Shown here: positions 1 to 5,617 of the stretch, piece after piece
Position numbering within the stretch: the stretch's first letter is position 1
How the letters are laid out: each line of letters begins with the position of its first letter
Source: Promicromonosporaceae bacterium
GTDB lineage: Bacteria > Actinomycetota > Actinomycetes > Actinomycetales > Cellulomonadaceae
Length of the DNA: 10,194 nt
Assembly (NCBI GenBank): GCA_009780755.1
Contig: WQZL01000084.1
Location: 1 to 10,194, forward strand
Direction of reading: 5' to 3'
The notes under the pieces: generated by a model
The model's input: the letters and a program-made list of their open reading frames with translations, nothing else
What the model was told of the DNA's origin: nothing
Databases searched by the model: none
Translations under genes and position numbers: made by a program

Positions 1-68
1 ACAGGATCATTAGACTTCATACCCCAACACTCAACCACCCCCAGAACTGTCAGAACCAAACCCCACCA

Positions 69-118
69 AACCGTCAGCGATGTCCTGATACACAACCGTC
101 AGGGAAGTCCTGATACAT
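69..118. repeat. 25-bp tandem direct repeat, two copies
   Basis: Copies at 69-93 and 94-118 share 22 of 25 bases (core GTCCTGATACA), and a degenerate partial copy (AACTGTCAG) lies at 45-53. The second copy supplies the first bases of the ATG at 117, so it touches the apparent start of the SLH gene. From memory, similar GTCCTGATAC-type sequences occur at the ends of IS481-like elements in actinobacteria, so this may be an IS-end footprint or a small set of protein-binding sites. No transposase is visible here. The repeat is certain; its meaning is not. Confidence 0.75.
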
Positions 119-168
119 GACACGCAGAATTTTCCTTCCTTGCCTCGTTCACCATCGCCGCTTTACTC

Positions 169-1917
169 GTGTCATCGGCCCCCGCTGTGGCGGCCATTCC
201 AGACGGCGAGGGGGTAATCGGTATCACGCCAGCGTCAAATACTGCCGAGATCACCGGGCGGATGCTCCTGAACGGAGTACCGACGTCGGGAGTGTTAGTT
301 CAACCGTGGTGCGAGCAAGATGGCGGTTGGGTGAGCAAGTCGTCGGTGCATCCCAGCGACACCGGACACTTCACGGCAAACCTGTGGCAAAACTACATGT
401 GGCAGAACCTCACCTGCCGTCTGCAAGTTCTGGGCGGCCCCTGGGGCACAGGCGCTCATGGCAACGGCCCCATCGGGCACGTACGACCCGATGGCACGAT
501 CTCCCGCAATCTTGCAGATGCCGCTCGATTCACCCTCACCACTGCCGGACACAATGTCGGTGACATCCTGGTAACGGGTGGTATTTCGTACAGAGATGGC
601 GGCACGCTCACGGTTAACGTTACCGATTCAACCGGCGCCCCCGTGGCTGCCACAATCCAAGTTGCGTCGGCCGGAGTAGCGCCAGCTGACTGGGCTGATA
701 TAGCGCACCACAACCACATAGCGGGCGATGTCGAGACGGACAGGTCAACGGCCACCTTTAAAGGCTTACTCGGCGAATTCAATGTCTTGGTCAGGGTTGG
801 TGACGGCTACGCCCCTGGCTTAGTCACTGCTGAAGGTACGTTGACGCCATTGATGGCCAGCGCCGAGGTTTTCACTGTGAACCCTGGCGACACCACCTAT
901 GTAAACGTGCAGTTGGTTCGGGCAACCACCTTTCTCTCGGGAACGGTTACCCTCAACGACGAGCCAGTCGACAGGGCAGGCGTCTTCCTCTTTGACCAAA
1001 ACGGCTTCGGTTCGATTACTCGGATGAGCAGCATGGCGAGTGGCCGTTTCCGCATTCCAGTACATCCCGGCTCTGATTTCCAGATTGCCGTAACTGCTCG
1101 GGATCATGGAAGCATAAGGGGGGTTCTGGTTGATGACTGTTCCATAATTCGCACACCCGCGAACGTTGATGTCAACTGGAACAACCTGCCTGAGTGGAAC
1201 GCCTGGGTTGCCGCTAATCCCGGACGGGAGTTCCGGGTCGGCGCCACCGGCCTCGACGGAGTTGAGATCAACCTATCCCCCGGCGGTGGATGCGGAAGTT
1301 CGCTGGCCATAGCCACATTCCGTGACGTGCCCGAAGGCACCACGTTCTTCCACGAAATTGAGTGGTTGGCTTCTACCGGTATCACCACCGGCTGGGACAT
1401 GGGCACCCACCGAGAATTCCGCCCCACCGCCAATATCGAACGTCAGGCAATGGCCGCATTCCTACATCGATCGCGGGGCACAACACAATACGGCTGGTTC
1501 ACCGCACCCGGTGTGCCAACGTTTACGGACAAGCCGGTGACGGGCGACTTCTTCCGGAATGTTGAGTGGTTGGCGTATACCGGCATCACCACCGGCTGGG
1601 ACATGGGCACCCACCAAGAATTCCGCCCCACCGCCAATATCGAGCGCCAGGCAATGGCCGCATTCCTCTACCGTAGCCGTCCCAACGATGGATCGCCGAC
1701 CTTTACCCCGCCCTCCACCGCTACATTCCGTGACGTACCCGTAGGCGCCGCGTTCTTCCGCGAAATCGAGTGGTTGGCCTCTACCGGTATCACCACCGGC
1801 TGGGACATGGGCACCCACCGAGAATTCCGCCCCACCGCCAACGTCGAGCGTCAGGCAATGGCCGCATTCCTCTACCGAGCCGTAATCGGCCAGCACATCG
1901 CCGGTATTGGGTGGTAG
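169..1917 (+). CDS. Secreted S-layer-homology (SLH) domain protein, start disrupted
   Basis: A cell-surface protein that probably attaches to the wall through three C-terminal SLH repeats (residues about 384-438, 452-506, 520-573, counted from the GTG at 169). Each reads F-x-D-x-P...FF-x-x-(I/V)EWLA-x-TGITTGWDMGTH...FRPTAN(I/V)ERQAMAAFL. The first 380 residues look like beta-sandwich, carboxypeptidase-regulatory or CnaB-like modules (for example around 25-95, 140-250 and 250-320), with no catalytic motif I recognise. The start is the odd part. The frame is open from 121, and codons 136-198 encode a typical signal-peptide core and cleavage region (FLASFTIAALLVSSAPAVAA), but the only in-frame initiator is GTG 169, inside that core. 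An ATG at 117 with a purine-rich AGGGAAG upstream encodes MTRRI in another frame; removing one T from the T4 run at 130-133 would join them. The gene may thus be frameshifted, phase-variable or misread. The ligand or enzymatic role is unknown. Confidence 0.85.
   Translation: MSSAPAVAAIPDGEGVIGITPASNTAEITGRMLLNGVPTSGVLVQPWCEQDGGWVSKSSVHPSDTGHFTANLWQNYMWQNLTCRLQVLGGPWGTGAHGNGPIGHVRPDGTISRNLADAARFTLTTAGHNVGDILVTGGISYRDGGTLTVNVTDSTGAPVAATIQVASAGVAPADWADIAHHNHIAGDVETDRSTATFKGLLGEFNVLVRVGDGYAPGLVTAEGTLTPLMASAEVFTVNPGDTTYVNVQLVRATTFLSGTVTLNDEPVDRAGVFLFDQNGFGSITRMSSMASGRFRIPVHPGSDFQIAVTARDHGSIRGVLVDDCSIIRTPANVDVNWNNLPEWNAWVAANPGREFRVGATGLDGVEINLSPGGGCGSSLAIATFRDVPEGTTFFHEIEWLASTGITTGWDMGTHREFRPTANIERQAMAAFLHRSRGTTQYGWFTAPGVPTFTDKPVTGDFFRNVEWLAYTGITTGWDMGTHQEFRPTANIERQAMAAFLYRSRPNDGSPTFTPPSTATFRDVPVGAAFFREIEWLASTGITTGWDMGTHREFRPTANVERQAMAAFLYRAVIGQHIAGIGW
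1318..1893 (+). repeat. Three 204-bp in-phase SLH-coding repeats
   Basis: Equivalent bases recur exactly every 204 bp (68 codons): the phenylalanine codon opening each SLH unit is at 1318, 1522 and 1726, and the ACC of the TGITTGW segment is at 1384, 1588 and 1792. The core of about 80 bp, from TGITTGW to AMAAFL, is almost identical between copies, with only scattered, mostly silent changes. The spacers between units are far less conserved. This suggests recent duplication or gene conversion among the units. Confidence 0.9.
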
Positions 1918-1932
1918 CGCCACCTTTCCGCA

Positions 1933-1977
1933 CAACAGCGAAGGGCACGGTTGATGCAACCGTGCCCTTCGCTGTTG
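1933..1977 (+). terminator. Perfect 21-bp stem hairpin after the SLH gene
   Basis: Bases 1933-1953 pair without mismatch with 1957-1977 around an ATG triloop, starting 15 bp after the SLH stop codon. The stem is long and GC-rich, but no T tract follows (GATAACC), so it is not a textbook intrinsic terminator. It may still act as a terminator or mRNA stabiliser, and being symmetric it could work for transcripts from either side. Confidence 0.75.
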
Positions 1978-2045
1978 GATAACCTTCCTGCTTGACCCAC
2001 TCACGAAGTAAATGCTGTTGCCTGCGGTTGCGGCGAGTGGTGGGT

Positions 2046-2070
2046 GGTGGTTTCGACAGGCTCGACCACC
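2046..2070. repeat. Dispersed actinobacterial repeat, copy 1
   Basis: The core GTTTCGACAGGCTCGACC (2050-2067) is the reverse complement, with one mismatch, of the element at 6971-6993, and a decayed relative is at 2361-2382. It is an intergenic repeat of the GGTTTCGACAGGCTC type that I recall as common in Propionibacteriaceae and other actinobacteria. It lies just beyond the end of the SLH remnant. Confidence 0.65.
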
Positions 2071-2079
2071 GGGCTATGC

Positions 2080-2221
2080 CTACGGCCGGTTGAGGTTTGT
2101 GTCGCTTAGGTGGCTGTTGTTGAAGGCGCGGGATAAGAACGCGGCCATAGCCTGTCGTTCTACCGGCCAGCCATTCCACGTGACGGAAGAACGGCCCGTC
2201 GGTCGGCTTGTCTCTGAATAC
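2080..2221 (-). pseudogene. Remnant of a second SLH-domain gene (3' end, internal deletion)
   Basis: Read on the minus strand, 2218-2165 encodes FRDKPTDGPFFRHVEWLA, a close match to the start of the SLH units in the gene at 169-1917 (compare FTDKPVTGDFFRNVEWLA). One base later and in another frame, 2163-2083 encodes VERQAMAAFLSRAF followed by a short tail to a stop at 2080-2082. In the intact units 21 codons separate EWLA from VERQ; here one base does, so about 62 bp are missing and the frame is broken. Upstream on the minus strand a TGA at 2246-2248 closes the frame, and no further SLH sequence is visible, so the rest of the gene is gone. The remnant is convergent with the intact SLH gene. 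It is probably a dead relic, although the piece 2163-2080 sits inside an open frame. Confidence 0.8.
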
Positions 2222-2282
2222 CTGACCTCCCTTATTACTGTCAAATCAAGCTCCACCCTACTCTCCCTACGGGGGATACGGA

Positions 2283-2340
2283 TCGGCAGTTTAGTGTCGA
2301 TTCGGCAGTTTAAAGTGCCGAATCGACATGAAACTGCCGA
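2283..2340. repeat. Long imperfect palindrome (25-bp arms)
   Basis: The left arm 2283-2307 pairs with 2316-2340 with two adjacent mismatches, around an 8-base centre GTTTAAAG. The half-site TCGGCAGTTT occurs twice directly (2283-2292 and 2302-2311) and once inverted (2331-2340, AAACTGCCGA), so the element is built from a repeated motif. It lies in non-coding DNA with no gene start close by. It could be an operator left from a lost gene, a small mobile palindromic element or a recombination site. Confidence 0.8.
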
Positions 2341-2360
2341 CCTGTGCAAATTTCCCCGGG

Positions 2361-2382
2361 GTTTGACCGGCTCGACCACCGG
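2361..2382. repeat. Dispersed actinobacterial repeat, decayed copy
   Basis: GTTTGACCGGCTCGACCACC differs from the copy at 2050-2070 by one missing base and one substitution. The bases just after it, to about 2402, hold a further inverted CTCAACCGTCGG-like segment. Together the two copies bracket the SLH remnant and the palindrome. Confidence 0.5.
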
Positions 2383-2519
2383 GGAGGGACGCTCAACCGT
2401 CGGCTGAGGAGTGCAGCCTCGGGGTGGGGGGTCGTGCATTGAGCGACAGTCGTGGCGGCGTCTCACTACCTGCCTTACCGTGAAAGCAGGCATACCGGTA
2501 ACTTGCGTAGGGGGTCATG

Positions 2520-3098
2520 ATGGGCTGGGTTCAGAACCAACAGGCACGGCACAAGGCTGCCCCGGAAACCGCAGCGAAGGCGACGTTCTTCTCCGGCCGG
2601 TTCTACATCGCGTTCAACGATGCCACCGAGGAGCTGACCATCGACTCTAGCAACGTGAACGGAAAGATGGACTGGAGCGTTAAGTCCAACCGCCGCACCT
2701 TCCCCTACTCGGCTATCGAGGACTACCAGATGTACGCCAAGTTCGATGAGAAGACCTCCCAGGGCGCCATCGGAGCCGCTGTTGGCAGCCTGATCGCCGG
2801 GCCAACAGGCATGGTCATTGGCGGCCTGGCCAGACGCGGGGTAGACAAGTCGAAGCTGAGGTCAGCCGGAGTCAAGATTCGGATCGCGGGCGATGTTTAC
2901 GACATCCAAACCATGCTGCACGCCAAGTCCGAGAAATACGCCATCGACGCAACCCTCGCCAAGACGCAACGCATAGCAGAACGCCTTGAAGCCATCTGCG
3001 GCACTCCCGAGGTGGCGAAGCTTGCCGCCCTGCTCGCGCAGGGCGCGCTAACTCAGGAAGAGTTTGATGCAGCGAAGGCTAAGGCGCTTGGTCTGTAG
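2520..3098 (+). CDS. Hypothetical protein with PH-like N-terminus, glycine-zipper segment and C-terminal SHOCT domain
   Basis: A 192-residue protein of unknown function. Residues about 22-75 are beta-rich (FYIAFNDATEELTI, FPYSAIEDYQMYA) and resemble the small PH-like or DUF4429-type folds often paired with SHOCT tails. Residues 81-106 form a small, glycine-rich hydrophobic stretch (GAIGAAVGSLIAGPTGMVIGGLA) that could insert in a membrane or be a glycine zipper. Residues 164-190 (EVAKLAALLAQGALTQEEFDAAKAKAL) fit the short C-terminal SHOCT domain, thought to mediate oligomerisation. Two ATGs lie side by side at 2517 and 2520; the AGGGGG at 2509-2514 is spaced properly only for 2520. There is no signal peptide. 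It stands alone, convergent with the glucokinase gene 11 bp downstream. The SHOCT call is good; the rest is by fold impression. Confidence 0.8.
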   Translation: MGWVQNQQARHKAAPETAAKATFFSGRFYIAFNDATEELTIDSSNVNGKMDWSVKSNRRTFPYSAIEDYQMYAKFDEKTSQGAIGAAVGSLIAGPTGMVIGGLARRGVDKSKLRSAGVKIRIAGDVYDIQTMLHAKSEKYAIDATLAKTQRIAERLEAICGTPEVAKLAALLAQGALTQEEFDAAKAKALGL

Positions 3099-3106
3099 CG
3101 CATGAC

Positions 3107-3127
3107 GACCTAGCGGCGGGCTAGGTC
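3107..3127. terminator. Possible short shared hairpin between convergent genes
   Basis: GACCTAG (3107-3113) pairs with CTAGGTC (3121-3127) around a 7-base G-rich loop, in the 11-bp gap between two convergent genes and overlapping the glucokinase stop codon. There is no T tract, and the stem is only 7 bp, so a terminator role is weakly supported. Confidence 0.3.
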
Positions 3128-4051
3128 GGCGGCGCCGATTATGCCGGCGTCGTTGCCCTGCTCGGCCAGCTCGATGCGGGCGACGGGGCGGTGGCCAAGG
3201 GCCGAGAGCTGCGACTCGTAACCCTTGCGGGCCGGGAGCAGCAGCAGATCGCCCGCCGCGCACACGCCCCCGCCAATCACGATGATCTCCGGGTCGAGCA
3301 GCGCGGCCACGGAGGCGGCGCCCTCCCCGATCCAGCGACCAAGCGTGGCGATAAGCTCAACGGCAAGCGAATCGCCCTCCGCCGCCGCCTTGGTAACATG
3401 CGGCCCCTCGATGCCCTGCGACGTGCCGCCCAATTCCAACAGCCGAGCTGAGCGATGCGGCAAGGCCACCACGGCAGCCCGCGCCTCGCGCACCAGCGCG
3501 CTGCCCGAAGCGTATTGCTCCCAACAGCCGCTGTGGCCGCAACCACAACTGTGACCATCGGGCACCACTCGCATGTGGCCCACCTCAGCGGCCACACCCC
3601 AGCGTCCGCGCACCAGCTCGCGGCCAACGATCACCGCACCGCCAAGCCCCGTACCGATGGTAAGCATCAGCATGTCGGTGGCGTCCCGGCCCGCACCAAA
3701 GCGGAACTCGGCCCATCCGGCGGCGTTGGCGTCGTTCTCGACCACCACGGGCACGTCAAGTTCCAGCAAGGCAGAGACGTTCTTGGCCAGCGGGTAATCG
3801 CGCCAAGCAATGTTCGGAGCGAATGCCATCGTCGCGCGGTCGGCGGAGACAAAACCGCAGGCGGCAAGGCCGATGGCGCCCACCTCGTACTCCCGGCCAA
3901 GCTCGTTGCAGGTCTCGGCAATCACCCGGTCGATACCATCGGTGTCATGCGGGTCGGTGTCGCGGCGCACTTGCGCCAAGATGCGGCCGGTCTCATCGAC
4001 CACACCCATCGCGATCTTGGTACCGCCAACGTCTACACCGATTGCCAGCAT
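3110..4051 (-). CDS. glk: ROK-family glucokinase
   Basis: Cytosolic sugar kinase, most likely phosphorylating glucose to glucose 6-phosphate with ATP. The 313-residue product has the ROK features in order: N-terminal phosphate-binding loop DVGGTK (7-12), ENDANAAG with the catalytic-base aspartate D107, GTGLGG (133-138), EVGH (H159) and the zinc cluster CGCGHSGCWEQYASG with C169, C171 and C176. ROK repressors carry an N-terminal winged helix, which is absent here, so this is an enzyme. ATG 4051 is chosen because it begins MLAIGVDVGGTK as in the family; a GTG at 4090 would add 13 unusual residues and lies next to a possible promoter. The length fits actinobacterial glucokinases. Substrate specificity (glucose rather than mannose, allose or N-acetyl sugars) is inferred. 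The gene is divergent from the superoxide dismutase gene. Confidence 0.92.
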   Translation of the reverse strand: MLAIGVDVGGTKIAMGVVDETGRILAQVRRDTDPHDTDGIDRVIAETCNELGREYEVGAIGLAACGFVSADRATMAFAPNIAWRDYPLAKNVSALLELDVPVVVENDANAAGWAEFRFGAGRDATDMLMLTIGTGLGGAVIVGRELVRGRWGVAAEVGHMRVVPDGHSCGCGHSGCWEQYASGSALVREARAAVVALPHRSARLLELGGTSQGIEGPHVTKAAAEGDSLAVELIATLGRWIGEGAASVAALLDPEIIVIGGGVCAAGDLLLLPARKGYESQLSALGHRPVARIELAEQGNDAGIIGAADLARR

Positions 4052-4090
4052 AAGAAAAACCCGTCGTCGCAGGAACAGATTGTTGGCCAC

Positions 4091-4118
4091 AGCCTAGTGG
4101 CTGCGACCTGCGCAACAA
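4091..4118 (-). promoter_or_regulatory. Candidate glucokinase promoter
   Basis: On the minus strand TTGTTG (4118-4113), a 16-bp spacer and TAGGCT (4096-4091) form a plausible -35/-10 pair. Transcription would begin near 4084, giving a leader of about 33 bases before ATG 4051 and excluding the GTG at 4090 as a start. It is supported by motif and spacing only. Confidence 0.35.
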
Positions 4119-4160
4119 GCTACCTCGCACGGATGGTCGGAATCTAGGCATGTTTGGGTA

Positions 4161-4189
4161 TTGCGTTGCCTAGGCAACAGGCGCAGAAT
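4161..4189 (+). promoter_or_regulatory. Candidate sod promoter with embedded palindrome; leaderless start
   Basis: TTGCGT (4161-4166), a 17-bp spacer and CAGAAT (4184-4189) form a well-spaced promoter. The -10 box ends 7 bases before ATG 4197, so the message would start at or next to the start codon; no Shine-Dalgarno sequence is present, which agrees. The perfect 14-bp palindrome GTTGCCTAGGCAAC (4165-4178) overlaps the -35 and spacer, as expected for a repressor site. A metal or redox regulator of the DtxR/MntR type is a reasonable guess given the gene controlled, but no known box is matched exactly. Confidence 0.5.
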
Positions 4190-4196
4190 CGTCCGT

Positions 4197-4820
4197 ATGG
4201 CTACCTATACGCTGCCCGAACTCGGTTACGACTACGCGGCCTTAGAGCCGCACATCTCTGGCAAGATCATGGAGCTGCATCACTCAAAGCATCATGCGGC
4301 CTACGTGATTGGCGCGAACGCGGCGCTCGACGCTTTGTCCGAGGCTCGCGAGGCGGGCAACCTGACCGCCGTGAACCTGCATTCGAAGAACCTCGCGTTC
4401 AACCTGGGCGGGCACGTGAACCACACCGCGTTTTGGGCCAATATGTCGCCCGAGGGTGGCGGTGAGCCTGATGGTGAGATCGGCGCGGCCATCACCGAGT
4501 TCTTCGGCTCGTTTGCCGCGTTCAAGGCCCACTTTGGCGCTGTAGCGGCGGGGGTACAAGGTTCGGGCTGGGCGGTTCTGGCCTGGGACAGCGTGGGCGA
4601 ACGGCTCGTGGTGGTGCAACTGTATGACCAGCAGGGCAACCTGGCACTCGGCCTGGTGCCGATTGTGCTGCTCGATTGCTGGGAACACGCCTACTACCTG
4701 GACTATCTCAACGTTCGCGCCGATTATGTGGCCGCCTGGTGGAACCTGGTCAACTGGTCCGACGCCGAGGCGCGTCTGGCTCGCGCCCGCGCCCAGACAA
4801 CCGGCCTCATCGTCCCGTAA
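4197..4820 (+). CDS. sodA: Superoxide dismutase, Fe/Mn family
   Basis: Cytosolic enzyme converting superoxide to oxygen and hydrogen peroxide; no signal peptide. The 207-residue product is the usual length. Metal ligands are visible: H28 (ELHHSKHHAAYV), H76 (GGHVNHTAFW), D160 and H164 in DCWEHAYYLDY. ATG 4197 gives MATYTLPELGYDYAALEPHISG, the normal family N-terminus; an upstream in-frame start at 4161 would place 12 odd residues in the promoter. The motif normally reads D-V/M-W-E-H, whereas this protein has cysteine at 161. The second-sphere residue in LYDQQGN is glutamine (Q145), where mycobacterial enzymes have histidine, with glycine at G72; this pattern is closer to Mn or cambialistic enzymes, so the metal cannot be fixed from sequence alone. 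The gene appears to be monocistronic. Confidence 0.96.
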   Translation: MATYTLPELGYDYAALEPHISGKIMELHHSKHHAAYVIGANAALDALSEAREAGNLTAVNLHSKNLAFNLGGHVNHTAFWANMSPEGGGEPDGEIGAAITEFFGSFAAFKAHFGAVAAGVQGSGWAVLAWDSVGERLVVVQLYDQQGNLALGLVPIVLLDCWEHAYYLDYLNVRADYVAAWWNLVNWSDAEARLARARAQTTGLIVP

Positions 4821-4870
4821 CTACCGGCTCTTCTTGTGTAATCTTCGGATCAAAGGCAAGGAGTGGACTG

Positions 4871-5617
4871 TTGACGGGTAGCCGCCGCGATCAGCGTCAG
4901 GCGATAGCGCAGACTCGGCGTGCCCGCCTGCGTCATAGCGTGATCTGGTTTGCGACCAGCGCCCTCATGGTTGCGACCGGCGCCAACGCGGGGCGAGCCT
5001 CCCTGCCACCCATCGCGGTGGCCAACCTTGGAACACCAACAACGGTTGGCACGCACCACAACTGGCATGCTCCTTCCCCGCCGTTGATAATCCCGCCGGA
5101 TACCGACACTCGAAGCGTCTCAGCACGTTACGCGCCGCAGATCACCCCCGCAGAACCCGAATTCGGACCGGGCGCGCAGGCGGCACTCGCGCGCATCGCG
5201 GCAGGGTACGTGCAATATGCCGACAGTTTTGCCAACGGGCATATTCCGGCCCATGCCTTGTGTGCGCTTTCCTGGGATTCACGCACGCTGTTGCGCTGCG
5301 ATGGGGCTTTTTGGCTAGAGCTGGCAGTCGAGGCCGGAATGCCTACCGCGCCGATCATCAGCGGGTACCGGTCTTTTGCCATGCAGACCGGCGCCCACGC
5401 GGATCGGCCCCATCTCGCGGCTCCCGCCGGGCAAAGCGAACACGGGCGCGGGCGGGCCATTGACATCCAGCCCTCGCAAATCAACTGGATCAATGCCAAC
5501 CCCGATTTCGGGTGGTACCAGCCCGCGTGGGCACGACCGGGCGGAGCGCGCCCCGAACCGTGGCACTTCGAGTTCCGCTGGCCCGAACATAGCCCGCTAA
5601 GCGAGTGGCTGCCCTAA
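4871..5617 (+). CDS. VanY-like D-alanyl-D-alanine carboxypeptidase (peptidase M15B)
   Basis: Membrane-anchored or secreted zinc peptidase expected to trim the terminal D-alanine from peptidoglycan stem peptides. The 248-residue product has a basic cytoplasmic start, a hydrophobic segment at about 23-38 (signal peptide or anchor), a proline-rich linker (60-100) and a C-terminal catalytic domain. The M15 motifs are complete: SEHGRGRAID with H191 and D198, and EPWHFE with catalytic E229 and zinc ligand H232. C131 and C143 could form a disulfide. TTG 4871 is chosen as the start because a clean AAGGAG (4858-4863) sits 7 bases upstream and no ATG or GTG fits before the hydrophobic segment; upstream codons would run back into the dismutase gene. 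It ends tail to tail with the lipoprotein gene. A general wall-remodelling role is more likely than vancomycin resistance, as no van genes are near. Confidence 0.88.
   Translation: MTGSRRDQRQAIAQTRRARLRHSVIWFATSALMVATGANAGRASLPPIAVANLGTPTTVGTHHNWHAPSPPLIIPPDTDTRSVSARYAPQITPAEPEFGPGAQAALARIAAGYVQYADSFANGHIPAHALCALSWDSRTLLRCDGAFWLELAVEAGMPTAPIISGYRSFAMQTGAHADRPHLAAPAGQSEHGRGRAIDIQPSQINWINANPDFGWYQPAWARPGGARPEPWHFEFRWPEHSPLSEWLP

Noticed and set aside
69..118. CRISPR array
   Set aside because: The two 25-bp copies are directly adjacent, with no spacers and no cas genes.
117..563. Open frame of 148 codons from the ATG at 117
   Set aside because: After the first five residues it is Arg/His-rich and out of frame with the clear SLH protein; only its start is considered relevant, as the displaced start of that gene.
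2012..2407. Plus-strand frame of 131 codons in the gene-poor stretch
   Set aside because: It reads through the dispersed repeat, the inverted SLH relic and the palindrome, so it is a chance frame over non-coding pieces.
3455..4147. Sense frame of 230 codons opposite the glucokinase gene
   Set aside because: The opposite strand carries all ROK motifs; this translation has none.
4161..4196. Upstream GTG/TTG-type extension of the dismutase
   Set aside because: It would add 12 residues unlike the family and would overlap the promoter and palindrome.
4871..5617. Vancomycin-resistance gene cluster
   Set aside because: Only a VanY-like peptidase is present; there is no vanH, vanA or vanX, and the two-component pair is 1.5 kb away and of the NarL rather than VanRS type.
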